Shown: in pieces, positions 1-8,034 of the stretch
Position numbering within the stretch: the first letter of the stretch is position 1
Layout: every line of letters begins with the position of its first letter
NCBI RefSeq assembly: GCF_035317345.1
Contig: NZ_JAYKTU010000001.1
DNA: 64,000 bases
Source: Cellvibrio fontiphilus
Lineage (GTDB): Bacteria; Pseudomonadota; Gammaproteobacteria; Pseudomonadales; Cellvibrionaceae
Strand: one strand, 5' to 3'
Program-made: the position numbers and the translations under genes
Notes under the pieces: model-generated
What the model was told of the DNA's origin: nothing
The model's database searches: none
What the model saw: only the letters and a program-made list of their open reading frames with translations

Positions 1-106
1 TCTGGTTGTTAACTCTGATCGCGAAAGTCTTAATTACGTTGCAGTAACTCGTACTCGGCTACGCGCCAATATTAATCCTGACGAGTTGTTATATGGGCGC
101 GATTAA
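1..106 (+). CDS. 3' end of a type II secretion minor pseudopilin gene (probably GspJ), partial
   Basis: An open frame enters from the left edge (codons in phase with position 2) and stops with TAA at 104-106, giving about 34 residues ending in ELLYGRD. It overlaps the start of gspK at 93 by 14 bases, as expected inside one translationally coupled operon. The order K-L-M-N-D that follows matches the Xanthomonas xps cluster, where J precedes K, so GspJ is the positional guess. Too little sequence is visible to confirm it by motif. Confidence 0.55.
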   Translation, partial: LVVNSDRESLNYVAVTRTRLRANINPDELLYGRD

Positions 107-1136
107 AAAACAGCGCGGATTTATCCTTGCCGCTACCCTCTGGATATTGGCCATTATGTTTATCGTGGTGGGCATTTTTCATGTATATGTACAGCAAAAG
201 TTGCAGTTAGGTATCCAGGCGAAAGAGAATTTACAAATGCGACTGGATCGTCATGCCACAGCACAAACACTTTTGTATTTGTTGGCTAGCTCTCGTATGA
301 CTCGCTCAGGTATTACTTTTCAGCATCGCGATCAGCTGCAGCAAAGCGAGGACGGCTTGATAAACAGTGATACTCTGGGGGATGAATTGTGGTTGGATGG
401 AACCTCATACAGGGGTATTGATAGCGCCCACTTTTCCCTGCAGGATGCCTCCGGGCTTTTATCCATCAATATACGTAGCGCGGCAGAATTGTCAGCGCTG
501 TTGGATAAGTACGAATCAAGTAATGCCATCCGCACTCAGTTAATAAATCGTCTGCAAGACTACATAGATGCCAACGACCTGATTAGCTTGGCTGGAGCCG
601 AAACGAGTGACTACGCCCGGCAACAACTACCGCTGCCTAGCAACGATCTTCTGCGCTCGGAGGTCGAGTTGTTAAAAGTTATGGGTTGGGGTGAATGGCT
701 TCGTGTGAATCCTGAATTTAATTGGCAGGGGTGGCTGAGCGTGCGTCGAAGTTCTGCCTTGAACCTCAATGCCATGCCTGAATCGCTACTTATCAAGTAT
801 TTTGGTTTGAGCGATGAACAAGCAGAAAACGTGTTGACTATAAGACGGCGGAGTGCATTCCAAAGTCCTGCTGAATTTGCAGCCGTTGTTCGTCTGCCCT
901 TGAACTTGGATGAGGATCAATATCGCTTTTTCCCCAGTCGGGAATTAAGGATAAGCCTCTGGAATAACGGGGGAGGACAAGCCCAGGTGATTAGCCTACA
1001 ATTGACGCCCAACGGACTTTATGGTCCCTGGCAAGTGGATTATGAGTACAACACCCAGCGTGAAATCGACACTAATGAACCTTTGGCCATATGGCAAACC
1101 CCGCTCTTTGGTCACACCCTGGGTGATAACCGCTGA
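93..1136 (+). CDS. gspK: Type II secretion system minor pseudopilin GspK
   Basis: The 347-residue product begins with a prepilin leader: a short basic segment ending KQRG at residues 6-9, then FILAATLWILAIMFIVVGI as the hydrophobic helix. Prepilin peptidase would cut after G9. Position +5 of the mature protein is Ala rather than the Glu of most pseudopilins, a recognised trait of GspK, which lies at the tip of the pseudopilus with GspI and GspJ. Length is normal for the family. A helix-hairpin-like segment near residues 225-270 (ALNLNAMP, then SDEQAENVLTIRRR) fits the large GspK globular domain. The start overlaps the upstream gene and the 3' end overlaps gspL, so the set is coupled. Confidence 0.9.
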   Translation: MGAIKKQRGFILAATLWILAIMFIVVGIFHVYVQQKLQLGIQAKENLQMRLDRHATAQTLLYLLASSRMTRSGITFQHRDQLQQSEDGLINSDTLGDELWLDGTSYRGIDSAHFSLQDASGLLSINIRSAAELSALLDKYESSNAIRTQLINRLQDYIDANDLISLAGAETSDYARQQLPLPSNDLLRSEVELLKVMGWGEWLRVNPEFNWQGWLSVRRSSALNLNAMPESLLIKYFGLSDEQAENVLTIRRRSAFQSPAEFAAVVRLPLNLDEDQYRFFPSRELRISLWNNGGGQAQVISLQLTPNGLYGPWQVDYEYNTQREIDTNEPLAIWQTPLFGHTLGDNR

Positions 1137-2154
1137 CGCAGCTTGCCCGCTCAATGAGCTGGGTGATCAGCTTCAGTTGTTATCGGCTTGCCTTATCGTC
1201 CCGCGCCAATACCTCTTCTATTTATATATAGATCTCTCCAGCGTACCCAACGCCCTGCGCAAGAATTTCATCCAGCAGCGTTTGCAGCAGTTAAGCCCAT
1301 TTAGTAACCCTGAAAGTTGCTTGGTGCAAGAGGCCGATGGAGCGCAGCTATGGTTTTGGGATTCGCGTCTGCTGTCTGGTCGCCGCGAGCAAACGCCGGG
1401 TTTGCCCCAGGTAACTATTCCCGAATCCTTACTGCGCCGCCCTTTTCAGGATGGCTTCCGTGTGCAACCCTGTATCCATGGCTGGGAACTGCAATACTGG
1501 GAAACAAACAGCCTGCGTTATACACGTTGGCTAGCTAACCGCCCGGATACCGTCGCCAAAGATGATTTCGTGCGCACCTGCGGCTACAACATGAAAGCCG
1601 CCGACTGGAGCGATGCAGGCGCAGAACTCCTATCTGCCCCTTGGAATGAAAAACCTTTTTGGAGTAAGGCAACTCTCAGCAGTGAGCCTGTGGCTACACG
1701 CCTTATTGCCGGGGTTCTTCTAGCATGGATTTTCCTCGAGTTAGGTATGGGGCTGGGCACTATTGGCAAACAATCCTATCTGTCCTCATCGGTAGAATCC
1801 CAGAGCGAAGCTCTGAGCCAGCTGGTAGACCAGCGCGACGCTGCCCTGCGCCAAAAGGATTTCAATCAGGCTATTGCCGATCTGATTGCCGCGCCTACTC
1901 CGCTGTGGCTCTCGGCCCAAGTACATAGCTGTCTTGCCGATTTCGATTTTGTCATTCTGGATTGGCAATACCAGCGTGGCCAATTGGTAGTGCTCCTGGA
2001 AAAGGAAGGGTTGGATACTCGCGCCCTGATTGAATCCTGTGCGGCCAACCCCGGGTTTAGCGATGTGCGGGTAGAGCCCGGCATCACACCGGCGCAAACC
2101 CGTGTCCTGTTCAGCCTCCCCCAAGCCACGCAAGAGGGGAATGACGATGTTTGA
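1075..2154 (+). CDS. gspL: Type II secretion inner-membrane platform protein GspL (XpsL-like)
   Basis: This protein of about 359 residues lies between gspK and gspM. Its N-terminal cytoplasmic part (VIPR...RKNFIQQRLQQLSPF type segment) resembles the GspL/PilM-PilN-like domain that binds the GspE ATPase. One membrane helix (about residues 208-230, ATRLIAGVLLAWIFLELGMG) is followed by a periplasmic helix and a ferredoxin-like domain. Divergent from enteric GspL, as in Xanthomonas. The start is uncertain: the frame is open from ATG 1021; ATG 1075 is used here, but TTG 1108 or GTG 1123 would shorten the overlap with gspK. No clear ribosome site decides it. Identity rests on gene order plus membrane topology. 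Confidence 0.75.
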   Translation: MNLWPYGKPRSLVTPWVITADAACPLNELGDQLQLLSACLIVPRQYLFYLYIDLSSVPNALRKNFIQQRLQQLSPFSNPESCLVQEADGAQLWFWDSRLLSGRREQTPGLPQVTIPESLLRRPFQDGFRVQPCIHGWELQYWETNSLRYTRWLANRPDTVAKDDFVRTCGYNMKAADWSDAGAELLSAPWNEKPFWSKATLSSEPVATRLIAGVLLAWIFLELGMGLGTIGKQSYLSSSVESQSEALSQLVDQRDAALRQKDFNQAIADLIAAPTPLWLSAQVHSCLADFDFVILDWQYQRGQLVVLLEKEGLDTRALIESCAANPGFSDVRVEPGITPAQTRVLFSLPQATQEGNDDV

Positions 2155-2767
2155 GCGATTGCACAAAATTCTCTATCCACATTGGCTTCAGCTACAGCAG
2201 CAAACTGCCGCCAACCCAAGGCTGCGCTGGATGCTATGGGGAGTGCTCTACATCTTCCTTCTTTATGTTGCCTTGAGTTTAGGCGAGTGGCGCGCCGAGC
2301 AGCAGCAGGCGATTAGTCAATTGCAGCGGACGGCACAAAAGTTGGAGCAATTAGAGTCCCAAACGGAATGGCCTGAACGTTTGGTTGCCGAACAGCAAAC
2401 TGGGAAGCAGTTGAGTGAGCGCCTGTGGAAAGCGCCATCAGCAGGTCTTGCTGAGGCGGATTTGCAAAATTATTTGCGCGAACAAATCATCAACTATTCG
2501 GGTGAGGGGTTTCGCCTGCGCTTGGCTCCCACAGAAACTCTAATCCTTGGCGAGCAAACCTTGTTTAAGGTGACCGCTGAGATTTCGGCATTAATTCAAA
2601 CCACCCAAATTGATGCCCTGACCAAATCACTTTCTGAAGGTAAGCGAACGCTCGTGGTGGAGCGTTTTTCCTATAGCCCCCAGCGTAGCGGGCAGTTTGG
2701 CCTTTTGGTCACAGCATATTTTCTTGCTGTAGAGGAAGTTGCGGGGGCTGTCGATGCTACGCCTTGA
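2147..2767 (+). CDS. gspM: Type II secretion inner-membrane protein GspM
   Basis: A 206-residue protein with a short cytoplasmic N-terminus, one membrane helix (about residues 26-45, LRWMLWGVLYIFLLYVALSL), a coiled coil rich in Gln and Glu and a C-terminal small alpha/beta domain. This is the standard GspM plan; GspM pairs with GspL in the platform. ATG 2147 is chosen because the purine-rich AGAGGGG at 2133-2139 sits seven bases upstream; ATG 2141 would be too close. The start overlaps the end of gspL by 8 bases. Confidence 0.85.
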   Translation: MFERLHKILYPHWLQLQQQTAANPRLRWMLWGVLYIFLLYVALSLGEWRAEQQQAISQLQRTAQKLEQLESQTEWPERLVAEQQTGKQLSERLWKAPSAGLAEADLQNYLREQIINYSGEGFRLRLAPTETLILGEQTLFKVTAEISALIQTTQIDALTKSLSEGKRTLVVERFSYSPQRSGQFGLLVTAYFLAVEEVAGAVDATP

Positions 2768-3278
2768 ATTCAGCCGGCTTCCGCCGCACCACCAGACGCT
2801 TTACAAACTTCTGGCATGCTTGCTGGCTGGCGCGTTTCTGGTGGGCTTGATTTGGACTCTTCTAGGTTTTTCCGATCAGCGCTTGTCCCAGGAAAATGAT
2901 TGGCAGCCCACATCGCTGTCAGCCGGTGAGGATGTGACCAGGCAATATTTGATAGTGTCAGAAAATCCTCGTTGGCTTGTAGCTGTTGGTACAAAATCCA
3001 AGCCGCAGCCACAGTTGGATCCATTAAAGGAGCTCGAAGGTAAACCGGAAAGTCTCCGTTTAACCGGACTTGTAAAGTCAGGGGATAAAACTTATGCCTT
3101 GTTTTTACCGCTTATACCCACTACTAACGCCGAGACTTCATCGGCTATTCGCCAGCTTGCCGAGGGCGACACCCTGGTTGGGGGGTGGACAATCAAAACT
3201 ATCAACGCCAATCAGGTAGAAATTCAGCAGGGTGATGAAACCCGCAGCCTGAAAATGTATCAGCCAAGTCCTAAATAA
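2754..3278 (+). CDS. gspN: Type II secretion protein GspN/GspC-like (XpsN type, HR domain only)
   Basis: About 174 residues: a membrane helix (residues about 18-40) and then a periplasmic homology-region (HR) fold, seen in the alternating strands around LRLTGLVKSGDKTYALFL and GWTIKTINANQVEIQQGD. HR domains connect the inner-membrane platform to the N0 domain of the secretin. There is no PDZ or coiled-coil tail as in enteric GspC, so it matches the shorter XpsN-type protein that replaces GspC in Xanthomonas. Start ATG 2754 overlaps gspM by 14 bases; TTG 2739 is an alternative. Confidence 0.8.
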   Translation: MLRLEFSRLPPHHQTLYKLLACLLAGAFLVGLIWTLLGFSDQRLSQENDWQPTSLSAGEDVTRQYLIVSENPRWLVAVGTKSKPQPQLDPLKELEGKPESLRLTGLVKSGDKTYALFLPLIPTTNAETSSAIRQLAEGDTLVGGWTIKTINANQVEIQQGDETRSLKMYQPSPK

Positions 3279-3304
3279 TCATTGCAAGTTGGGAACTCAT
3301 CACA

Positions 3305-5467
3305 ATGCCTAATGCTTCAATCCATTTTTTTGTTCGTGACAGTTTCAAGTGTGCGGCATCACTCGTATTGCTGATGACATTAACAAGCTGCAGTAGCTTT
3401 TGGAATACGCCCACCCCGGCAGAGCGAGGCAAAGAAATCGTCAAGTTTGAGCCGTTGCGCACCGAGCGTGATGTGCAAGAACCCCTGGCTCCTCCGCGTG
3501 CCCAACCCTCAACACCAACTACCCAATTTACCCCCGGGCCTGGTGTCAGCATTACCAACAATATGGCTGATGCTACATCACAAGAGTTGGCGTTGAACCT
3601 CACTGGTGATGCGATTAGCGGCAACTATCACAATATTCCTTTGCCTGCTTTTATCAACGAAGTTTTTGGCGAGCAACTAGGGTTGTCATTCACTCTTGAT
3701 CCCCAAATTGATAAGCAACAGGATCTGGTAACCCTTCGTCTCATTGAGCCTGTTCCGCCTGCCGAGCTCTTTCGGATTGCCATGCGTACCTTAAATACTT
3801 ACGGTGTTGCGGTTACCCAGCAGGGGGACGTGCTGTCATTTACAATCGACAAAAATATTACATCGGGTGAAACACCTTTATTGGTAAGTGGTCGCACCTT
3901 GCCTGAAGTGCCACAATCCCATCGACCTGTATTTATGTTTGTGCCTCTGAAAGCAGTAACGAATAGCCGTATTGCGGGCTGGCTAAGGGATGCGTTGAAA
4001 GGCAAGGATATTCAAATTAATGAAGACCCCACGCGCAATGCAGTTTTGCTTAAAGGCAAGCCGGACTTGGTTAGCCAGGCTTTGGCTATTATTGAAGTTC
4101 TGGATCAACCGATTATGCGTGGCAAGTACTCCACCAGTATTGAGCCAGCTTACGTGAAGGTGGATGCGCTGAGTAAAAACCTGAAAGAAGTCCTGAGCGC
4201 AGAAGGTTACGACGCCCAAATCAAATCACAACTGGGTTCAATAATGCTAATACCGCTGGAGGGCACCAATCAGCTGGTAGTTTTTGCGGCGTCCCAGCAG
4301 ATCATTAACCATGTGCGCGAATGGGTGGAGGTGTTGGACCGCCGCCAGCAGATGAGTATTGATCAGGGCATATTCACTTACGAGGTGCGCAATACCCAAG
4401 CCGAACACATTGTAGATTTACTCAATAACCTGGAAAGCGGTAACAGCACACGCTCCGGCCGCTCGGCAGTGAATAATTCTGGCACCAATACTGGCAGTGC
4501 AATTTCAGATATTACAACCAACACGCCTTCTTCCAGATCCGGTAACAGCCTGACCACTGGTGGTAGTTTCGTGGTGGATACCAATCGCAACACTATTATT
4601 TATAAAGGTAGCGGACAAGCCTGGCTGGATATGCTGCCCGTGATTCAGACGCTTGACAAAGCAGCGCCCTCGGTCTTAATCGAAGTGCTTTTAGCGGAGG
4701 TCACGCTGACCGATGGTGAAAGAACCGGCTTTGAATTTGTCGCCAATGGCTCACAAAAAGTGGGCGGCCAACAATATAACAGCACATTATCCACGCTAGG
4801 CGGGTTGGGTTTAGGTACCGCAGGGTTAAGCGCAACCTTGGACAGCGCTGGTGATACGCGCGCGATTTTAAATATGTTTTATGAAAACAAGCGTGCTGAA
4901 ATACGCTCGCGTCCACGTATTATGGTTAAGAGCGGCCAGCAAGCCACTATAGATGTGGGTACCGAGGTGCCAACTGTCAGTTCCAATGCTCAATCCACTA
5001 CTAATGTAGATTCTCCGATTTTGCAAAGCATCCAATACCGCAAAACTGGTGTGCGCCTTACCGTAGCGCCTGTGGTACACGCATCTGGTCACGTGGATAT
5101 AGAAATTGAGCAGGAGCTGAGCGAAGCGCAACCTAACGACAGTAGCAGTATTGATTCACCTAGTGTGTTTAATCGCAAAATCCAAACCACGGTTACATTA
5201 AAAGATGGTGGTTCTATTTTGTTGGGCGGTTTAATTTCCAGTTCATCGTCCGAGGGGCGCAACGGTGTTCCCTGGTTGGGTAAAATGCCTATAATAGGGC
5301 GACTTCTGAGTGCGGATAACAATTCCACAGCGCGCACAGAGCTGATGGTAATGATAATTCCCTACGTTATCGCTTCCCCCTTGGAAGGCCAAGCCATAAG
5401 CAAAAGTATTCAGGATGCATTCCAGCAAGGCGCTTCTGAGCCTGAAAATAATACAAATTCGCAGTGA
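3305..5467 (+). CDS. gspD: Type II secretion outer-membrane secretin GspD (lipoprotein form)
   Basis: A 720-residue secretin forming the outer-membrane channel. A signal peptide ends in a lipobox LTSC with the acylated Cys at residue 29, as in XpsD, suggesting it targets itself to the outer membrane. N0 lies near residues 95-170, N1 near 200-265, N2 near 275-340, and N3 near 350-445 with a Ser/Thr/Asn/Gly-rich insert. The secretin beta-barrel domain is near 450-690; its hallmarks are VGTEVPTV, GVRLTVAPVV and the end motif around VPWLGKMPIIGRLL. It is last in the operon and is followed by a GC-rich hairpin at 5513-5529. Confidence 0.95.
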   Translation: MPNASIHFFVRDSFKCAASLVLLMTLTSCSSFWNTPTPAERGKEIVKFEPLRTERDVQEPLAPPRAQPSTPTTQFTPGPGVSITNNMADATSQELALNLTGDAISGNYHNIPLPAFINEVFGEQLGLSFTLDPQIDKQQDLVTLRLIEPVPPAELFRIAMRTLNTYGVAVTQQGDVLSFTIDKNITSGETPLLVSGRTLPEVPQSHRPVFMFVPLKAVTNSRIAGWLRDALKGKDIQINEDPTRNAVLLKGKPDLVSQALAIIEVLDQPIMRGKYSTSIEPAYVKVDALSKNLKEVLSAEGYDAQIKSQLGSIMLIPLEGTNQLVVFAASQQIINHVREWVEVLDRRQQMSIDQGIFTYEVRNTQAEHIVDLLNNLESGNSTRSGRSAVNNSGTNTGSAISDITTNTPSSRSGNSLTTGGSFVVDTNRNTIIYKGSGQAWLDMLPVIQTLDKAAPSVLIEVLLAEVTLTDGERTGFEFVANGSQKVGGQQYNSTLSTLGGLGLGTAGLSATLDSAGDTRAILNMFYENKRAEIRSRPRIMVKSGQQATIDVGTEVPTVSSNAQSTTNVDSPILQSIQYRKTGVRLTVAPVVHASGHVDIEIEQELSEAQPNDSSSIDSPSVFNRKIQTTVTLKDGGSILLGGLISSSSSEGRNGVPWLGKMPIIGRLLSADNNSTARTELMVMIIPYVIASPLEGQAISKSIQDAFQQGASEPENNTNSQ

Positions 5468-5504
5468 TTAGCTCATTAAGTGAACTAAGCGATTCTTTTT
5501 TAGT

Positions 5505-5534
5505 GCGAAACTGCGGGGTGCTGCCCCGCTTTTA
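5505..5534 (+). terminator. Probable terminator of the type II secretion operon
   Basis: Stem GCGGGG (5513-5518) and CCCCGC (5524-5529) with a five-base loop, followed by TTTTAAT. The T-tract is short, so termination may be partial. It lies about 45 bases after the gspD stop. Confidence 0.65.
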
Positions 5535-5545
5535 ATAACTATGGC

Positions 5546-5573
5546 TTGATCTATTGGTTTGATGGAGTATATT
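5546..5573 (+). promoter_or_regulatory. Candidate sigma-70 promoter for the exported protein at 5677
   Basis: TTGATC at 5546-5551 and TATATT at 5568-5573 with a 16-base spacer, placed just after the gspD terminator. It would leave an untranslated leader of about 95 bases that carries the palindrome at 5634-5647. This is recognised by eye only. Confidence 0.35.
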
Positions 5574-5633
5574 CTTGGGCAGTCTTTAGTTTGAGGGTTT
5601 GCGACAGCGCCCCAAGGATCCAAGACTAATCAA

Positions 5634-5647
5634 AATCAACGTTGATT
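5634..5647. promoter_or_regulatory. Perfect 14-bp palindrome in the leader of the 5677 gene
   Basis: AATCAACGTTGATT reads the same on both strands. It lies between the candidate promoter and the ribosome site AGGAG (5663-5667). It could be an operator for a dimeric regulator or a 5' stem; with no loop-forming spacer, an operator is more natural. Its function is unknown. Confidence 0.4.
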
Positions 5648-5676
5648 ATAATTTCATGAAATAGGAGTTAAACCAT

Positions 5677-7065
5677 ATGGTTTCCAAGAAACTTTTAAGC
5701 GCCGCTATCGCAGCTGCTTTCCTTTCCACCCCTGCTTTTGCTGTGATCGATCTGGACGCAGATACTGGTGCAGTAAAATTCGCTAAAGAAGCTGTTGTAG
5801 ATGCTAACGAAGATGCCGGTTTTCTGACCGTTACTTCTGCTGCAAATAACCTGGATGTTACTACTGTAATTGGTACCGGTGTTACCGAAGCTAACCAGGT
5901 TTACGTTCGTTTTGATCTCGCTAACGCCAAATTTACCTCTCAAGTAGTTGGTGGTGACTTGGTTACTTCTGGCAGCGCTCTGAGCGTTAACGTTCAGCAA
6001 GGCGGTGCTGCTGGTCAAAGCTACGTGATTTTCCAAATCACTGCTGACGTAGGCGGTATTGACCAAGCTGATACTCTGGAATTGGCTCTGGCTGGTTTGG
6101 CTGTTAGCACCTCTGCTGGTGTAAACGTGTCTTACGCTGCTTACGACACTCCTTCTTCAGCTGTAAACCAAACTGCTGCTAACCGTCTGGCTTCTTCTAC
6201 TACTGCTGGCGCTATCAGCGTAGTTAACGCTCTGACTGCTACCTTCGCCGCTGGTGACACTGCAACTGCTGAAGTGTCTGCTGACTTCACTGAATTCCTG
6301 GGTTCTAGCACTTCTGAGAATCTGGGTACTGTGACTTTCGCAGTTGATACCACTGTATTGCTGCCAGATAGCTCTACAATTACCGCGCTGACTGACGTAG
6401 TTGACGATGCTTCTGACCTGGTATTGGCCGGTGACTTGAGCTTTGGTGACTTCTTCCTTAACGGTTGCGCAATCGATTCAGCAACTGGTTCTTTGGCTGA
6501 TGGTGAAGATTGTGTTGTTACTGACTTTGATATCAACACTACTTACACCTTCAGCGTAGAAGTTGATGGTGATACCACTATCGTTCCAGGTTCTTACACT
6601 GCTACTGTTGACTACGTGAAGTTGGACACTGGCTTGTTCAACCCAATGGACTACTCTGGTGTAGTGGGTAACATTGCCCGTAACGGTACCAGCGTGAAAG
6701 TTCCATTCGTTAACGTGAACCCATCGTTCAACCAACGTATCATCATCGTTAACCGCAGCAACGTTGCTGTGCCTCTGACTATCAGCGACGTAATTGCTGA
6801 TGCAGAAGCTACTGGTTTCGCGCTGACTACTGCTGGCCAAGCAACCATTATGTTGCCAGCTAACAAGCAAACCGTTCTGAAGTCTTCTGATCTGTTCCAG
6901 GTTGCTGCAGGTTCTGCTTCTAACCGTGGTGCTGCTACCCTGAACATTGCTGCTCCAATGAGCAAAGTTGATGTTCTGTTCCAAAGCACCAACAGCGAAG
7001 GCGCTCAAAACACCGTTATTCTGCAAACTGATGGTCAGAAATTCGGTGGTAACGACCCTATCTAA
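5677..7065 (+). CDS. Abundant exported protein of unknown family
   Basis: A 462-residue protein with a clear signal peptide (MVSKK, hydrophobic core, cut after AFA at residue 22). The mature part is rich in Ala, Val, Thr, Ser, Asp and Asn and looks all-beta, with almost no basic residues until the C-terminal third. There are only two Cys, about 15 residues apart in the middle (in GCAIDS and EDCVV), likely a disulfide. Codon choice is strikingly uniform (GCT, GTT, CTG, GGT, AAC), unlike its neighbours, which indicates very high expression. It has a strong AGGAG ribosome site and its own terminator. I do not recognise a family. An S-layer-like or other surface protein, or a major type II secretion substrate, are guesses based on abundance, signal peptide and position after gspD. 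Confidence 0.8.
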   Translation: MVSKKLLSAAIAAAFLSTPAFAVIDLDADTGAVKFAKEAVVDANEDAGFLTVTSAANNLDVTTVIGTGVTEANQVYVRFDLANAKFTSQVVGGDLVTSGSALSVNVQQGGAAGQSYVIFQITADVGGIDQADTLELALAGLAVSTSAGVNVSYAAYDTPSSAVNQTAANRLASSTTAGAISVVNALTATFAAGDTATAEVSADFTEFLGSSTSENLGTVTFAVDTTVLLPDSSTITALTDVVDDASDLVLAGDLSFGDFFLNGCAIDSATGSLADGEDCVVTDFDINTTYTFSVEVDGDTTIVPGSYTATVDYVKLDTGLFNPMDYSGVVGNIARNGTSVKVPFVNVNPSFNQRIIIVNRSNVAVPLTISDVIADAEATGFALTTAGQATIMLPANKQTVLKSSDLFQVAAGSASNRGAATLNIAAPMSKVDVLFQSTNSEGAQNTVILQTDGQKFGGNDPI

Positions 7066-7093
7066 TTTGTCTTTGACATAATAGATGTGTTGG

Positions 7094-7121
7094 AAAAAGG
7101 CACCCTCGGGTGCCTTTTTTT
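7094..7121 (+). terminator. Rho-independent terminator after the 5677 gene
   Basis: A-tract, stem GGCACC / GGTGCC with loop CTCG, then seven T. A textbook intrinsic terminator 28 bases after the stop codon. Confidence 0.9.
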
Positions 7122-7140
7122 ATTGCCGACAATCGCAAGG

Positions 7141-7167
7141 TTGTTGTGCCGGTTTACCCTGTATAAT
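7141..7167 (+). promoter_or_regulatory. Candidate promoter of the ABC-dependent glycan operon
   Basis: A consensus -10 hexamer TATAAT lies at 7162-7167, with a TTGTTG hexamer at 7141-7146 (spacer 15, short). It follows the 7094 terminator and precedes the wzm start at 7210 by about 43 bases. Confidence 0.4.
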
Positions 7168-7209
7168 TCCTCGCAATTTATTTCCTGCTTTTAAATATCC
7201 GGTAATGCA

Positions 7210-8034
7210 ATGTTTACAAAAACTATTATATTTTTTTCTTCCTTTGCCAAATCGATAATAAAAAACAAATCCTTGATTATGGCGTTGTCCGAGCGGGAAA
7301 TAAAAGGTAGGTATAAAGGCTCCTACTTGGGTTTTATGTGGGCAATCATTAACCCGCTGTTGCTGCTGCTTGTTTACACCTTCGTTTTTTCGGTAGTCTT
7401 TAAAGCGCGCTGGGGCGGCGGGGTAGGTGAAGGCAAACTGGACTTTGCATTGGTTATGTTTGTGGGCATTGCTATTCACGGTATGCTGGCGGAGTCGCTT
7501 AACAGGTCAACCGGGTTAATTCTGAATAACCCTAACTACGTTAAAAAAATTGTTTTCCCCTTGGAGATTTTGCCTCTGGTAAATGCTATAGCTGCATTTG
7601 CGCACACACTGATTGCATTGGCTGCGTTGCTTATCGTTTATCTTTTTACAAAAACCTACATTCATTCGACTGTTATTTTTATACCCTTTGTGCTGCTTCC
7701 TCTTTTCTTTTACTGCATAGCTTTTGGGTATATTTTGTCGTCTCTCGGTGTATTCATACGTGATATTTCCCAAGGAATAGGTTTTGTTTCAACGGCATTA
7801 CTTTTTTTATCGCCAGTGTTTTATCCAGTGTCCTCACTTCCCGAGTATTATCAGGAATGGATGAACCTTAATCCGTTGACTCTCATTATTGAACAATCAA
7901 GGGAGCTGATTATTATGGGAAACTCTCCTGATTGGTCTGCAATTACAAAAGCATACTGCTTTTCGCTCTTGGCTTGCTCCCTAGGATATATATGGTTCCA
8001 AAAAACCAGAAAGGGTTTTGCTGATGTCATCTGA
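7210..8034 (+). CDS. wzm: ABC-2 type polysaccharide export permease (Wzm)
   Basis: A 274-residue integral membrane protein with about six predicted helices. It carries the family-typical N-terminal stretch ending REIKGRYKGSYLGFMWAIINP before the first helix and a late GIGFVSTALLFLSPVFYPV segment. This is the Wzm/TagG/KpsM permease that moves a finished undecaprenyl-linked glycan across the inner membrane. The ATPase gene overlaps its last 11 bases. The substrate is probably an O-antigen-like or other surface glycan made by the following genes. There is no ribosome site of good quality upstream of ATG 7210. Confidence 0.92.
   Translation: MFTKTIIFFSSFAKSIIKNKSLIMALSEREIKGRYKGSYLGFMWAIINPLLLLLVYTFVFSVVFKARWGGGVGEGKLDFALVMFVGIAIHGMLAESLNRSTGLILNNPNYVKKIVFPLEILPLVNAIAAFAHTLIALAALLIVYLFTKTYIHSTVIFIPFVLLPLFFYCIAFGYILSSLGVFIRDISQGIGFVSTALLFLSPVFYPVSSLPEYYQEWMNLNPLTLIIEQSRELIIMGNSPDWSAITKAYCFSLLACSLGYIWFQKTRKGFADVI

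Noticed and set aside
1021..1074. Longer start for gspL at ATG 1021 or 1042
   Set aside because: It would overlap gspK by 95-116 bases and no ribosome site supports it; kept only as an alternative.
6478..7026. 182-codon open frame opposite the abundant exported protein gene
   Set aside because: The long antisense frame follows from extreme codon bias of the sense gene.
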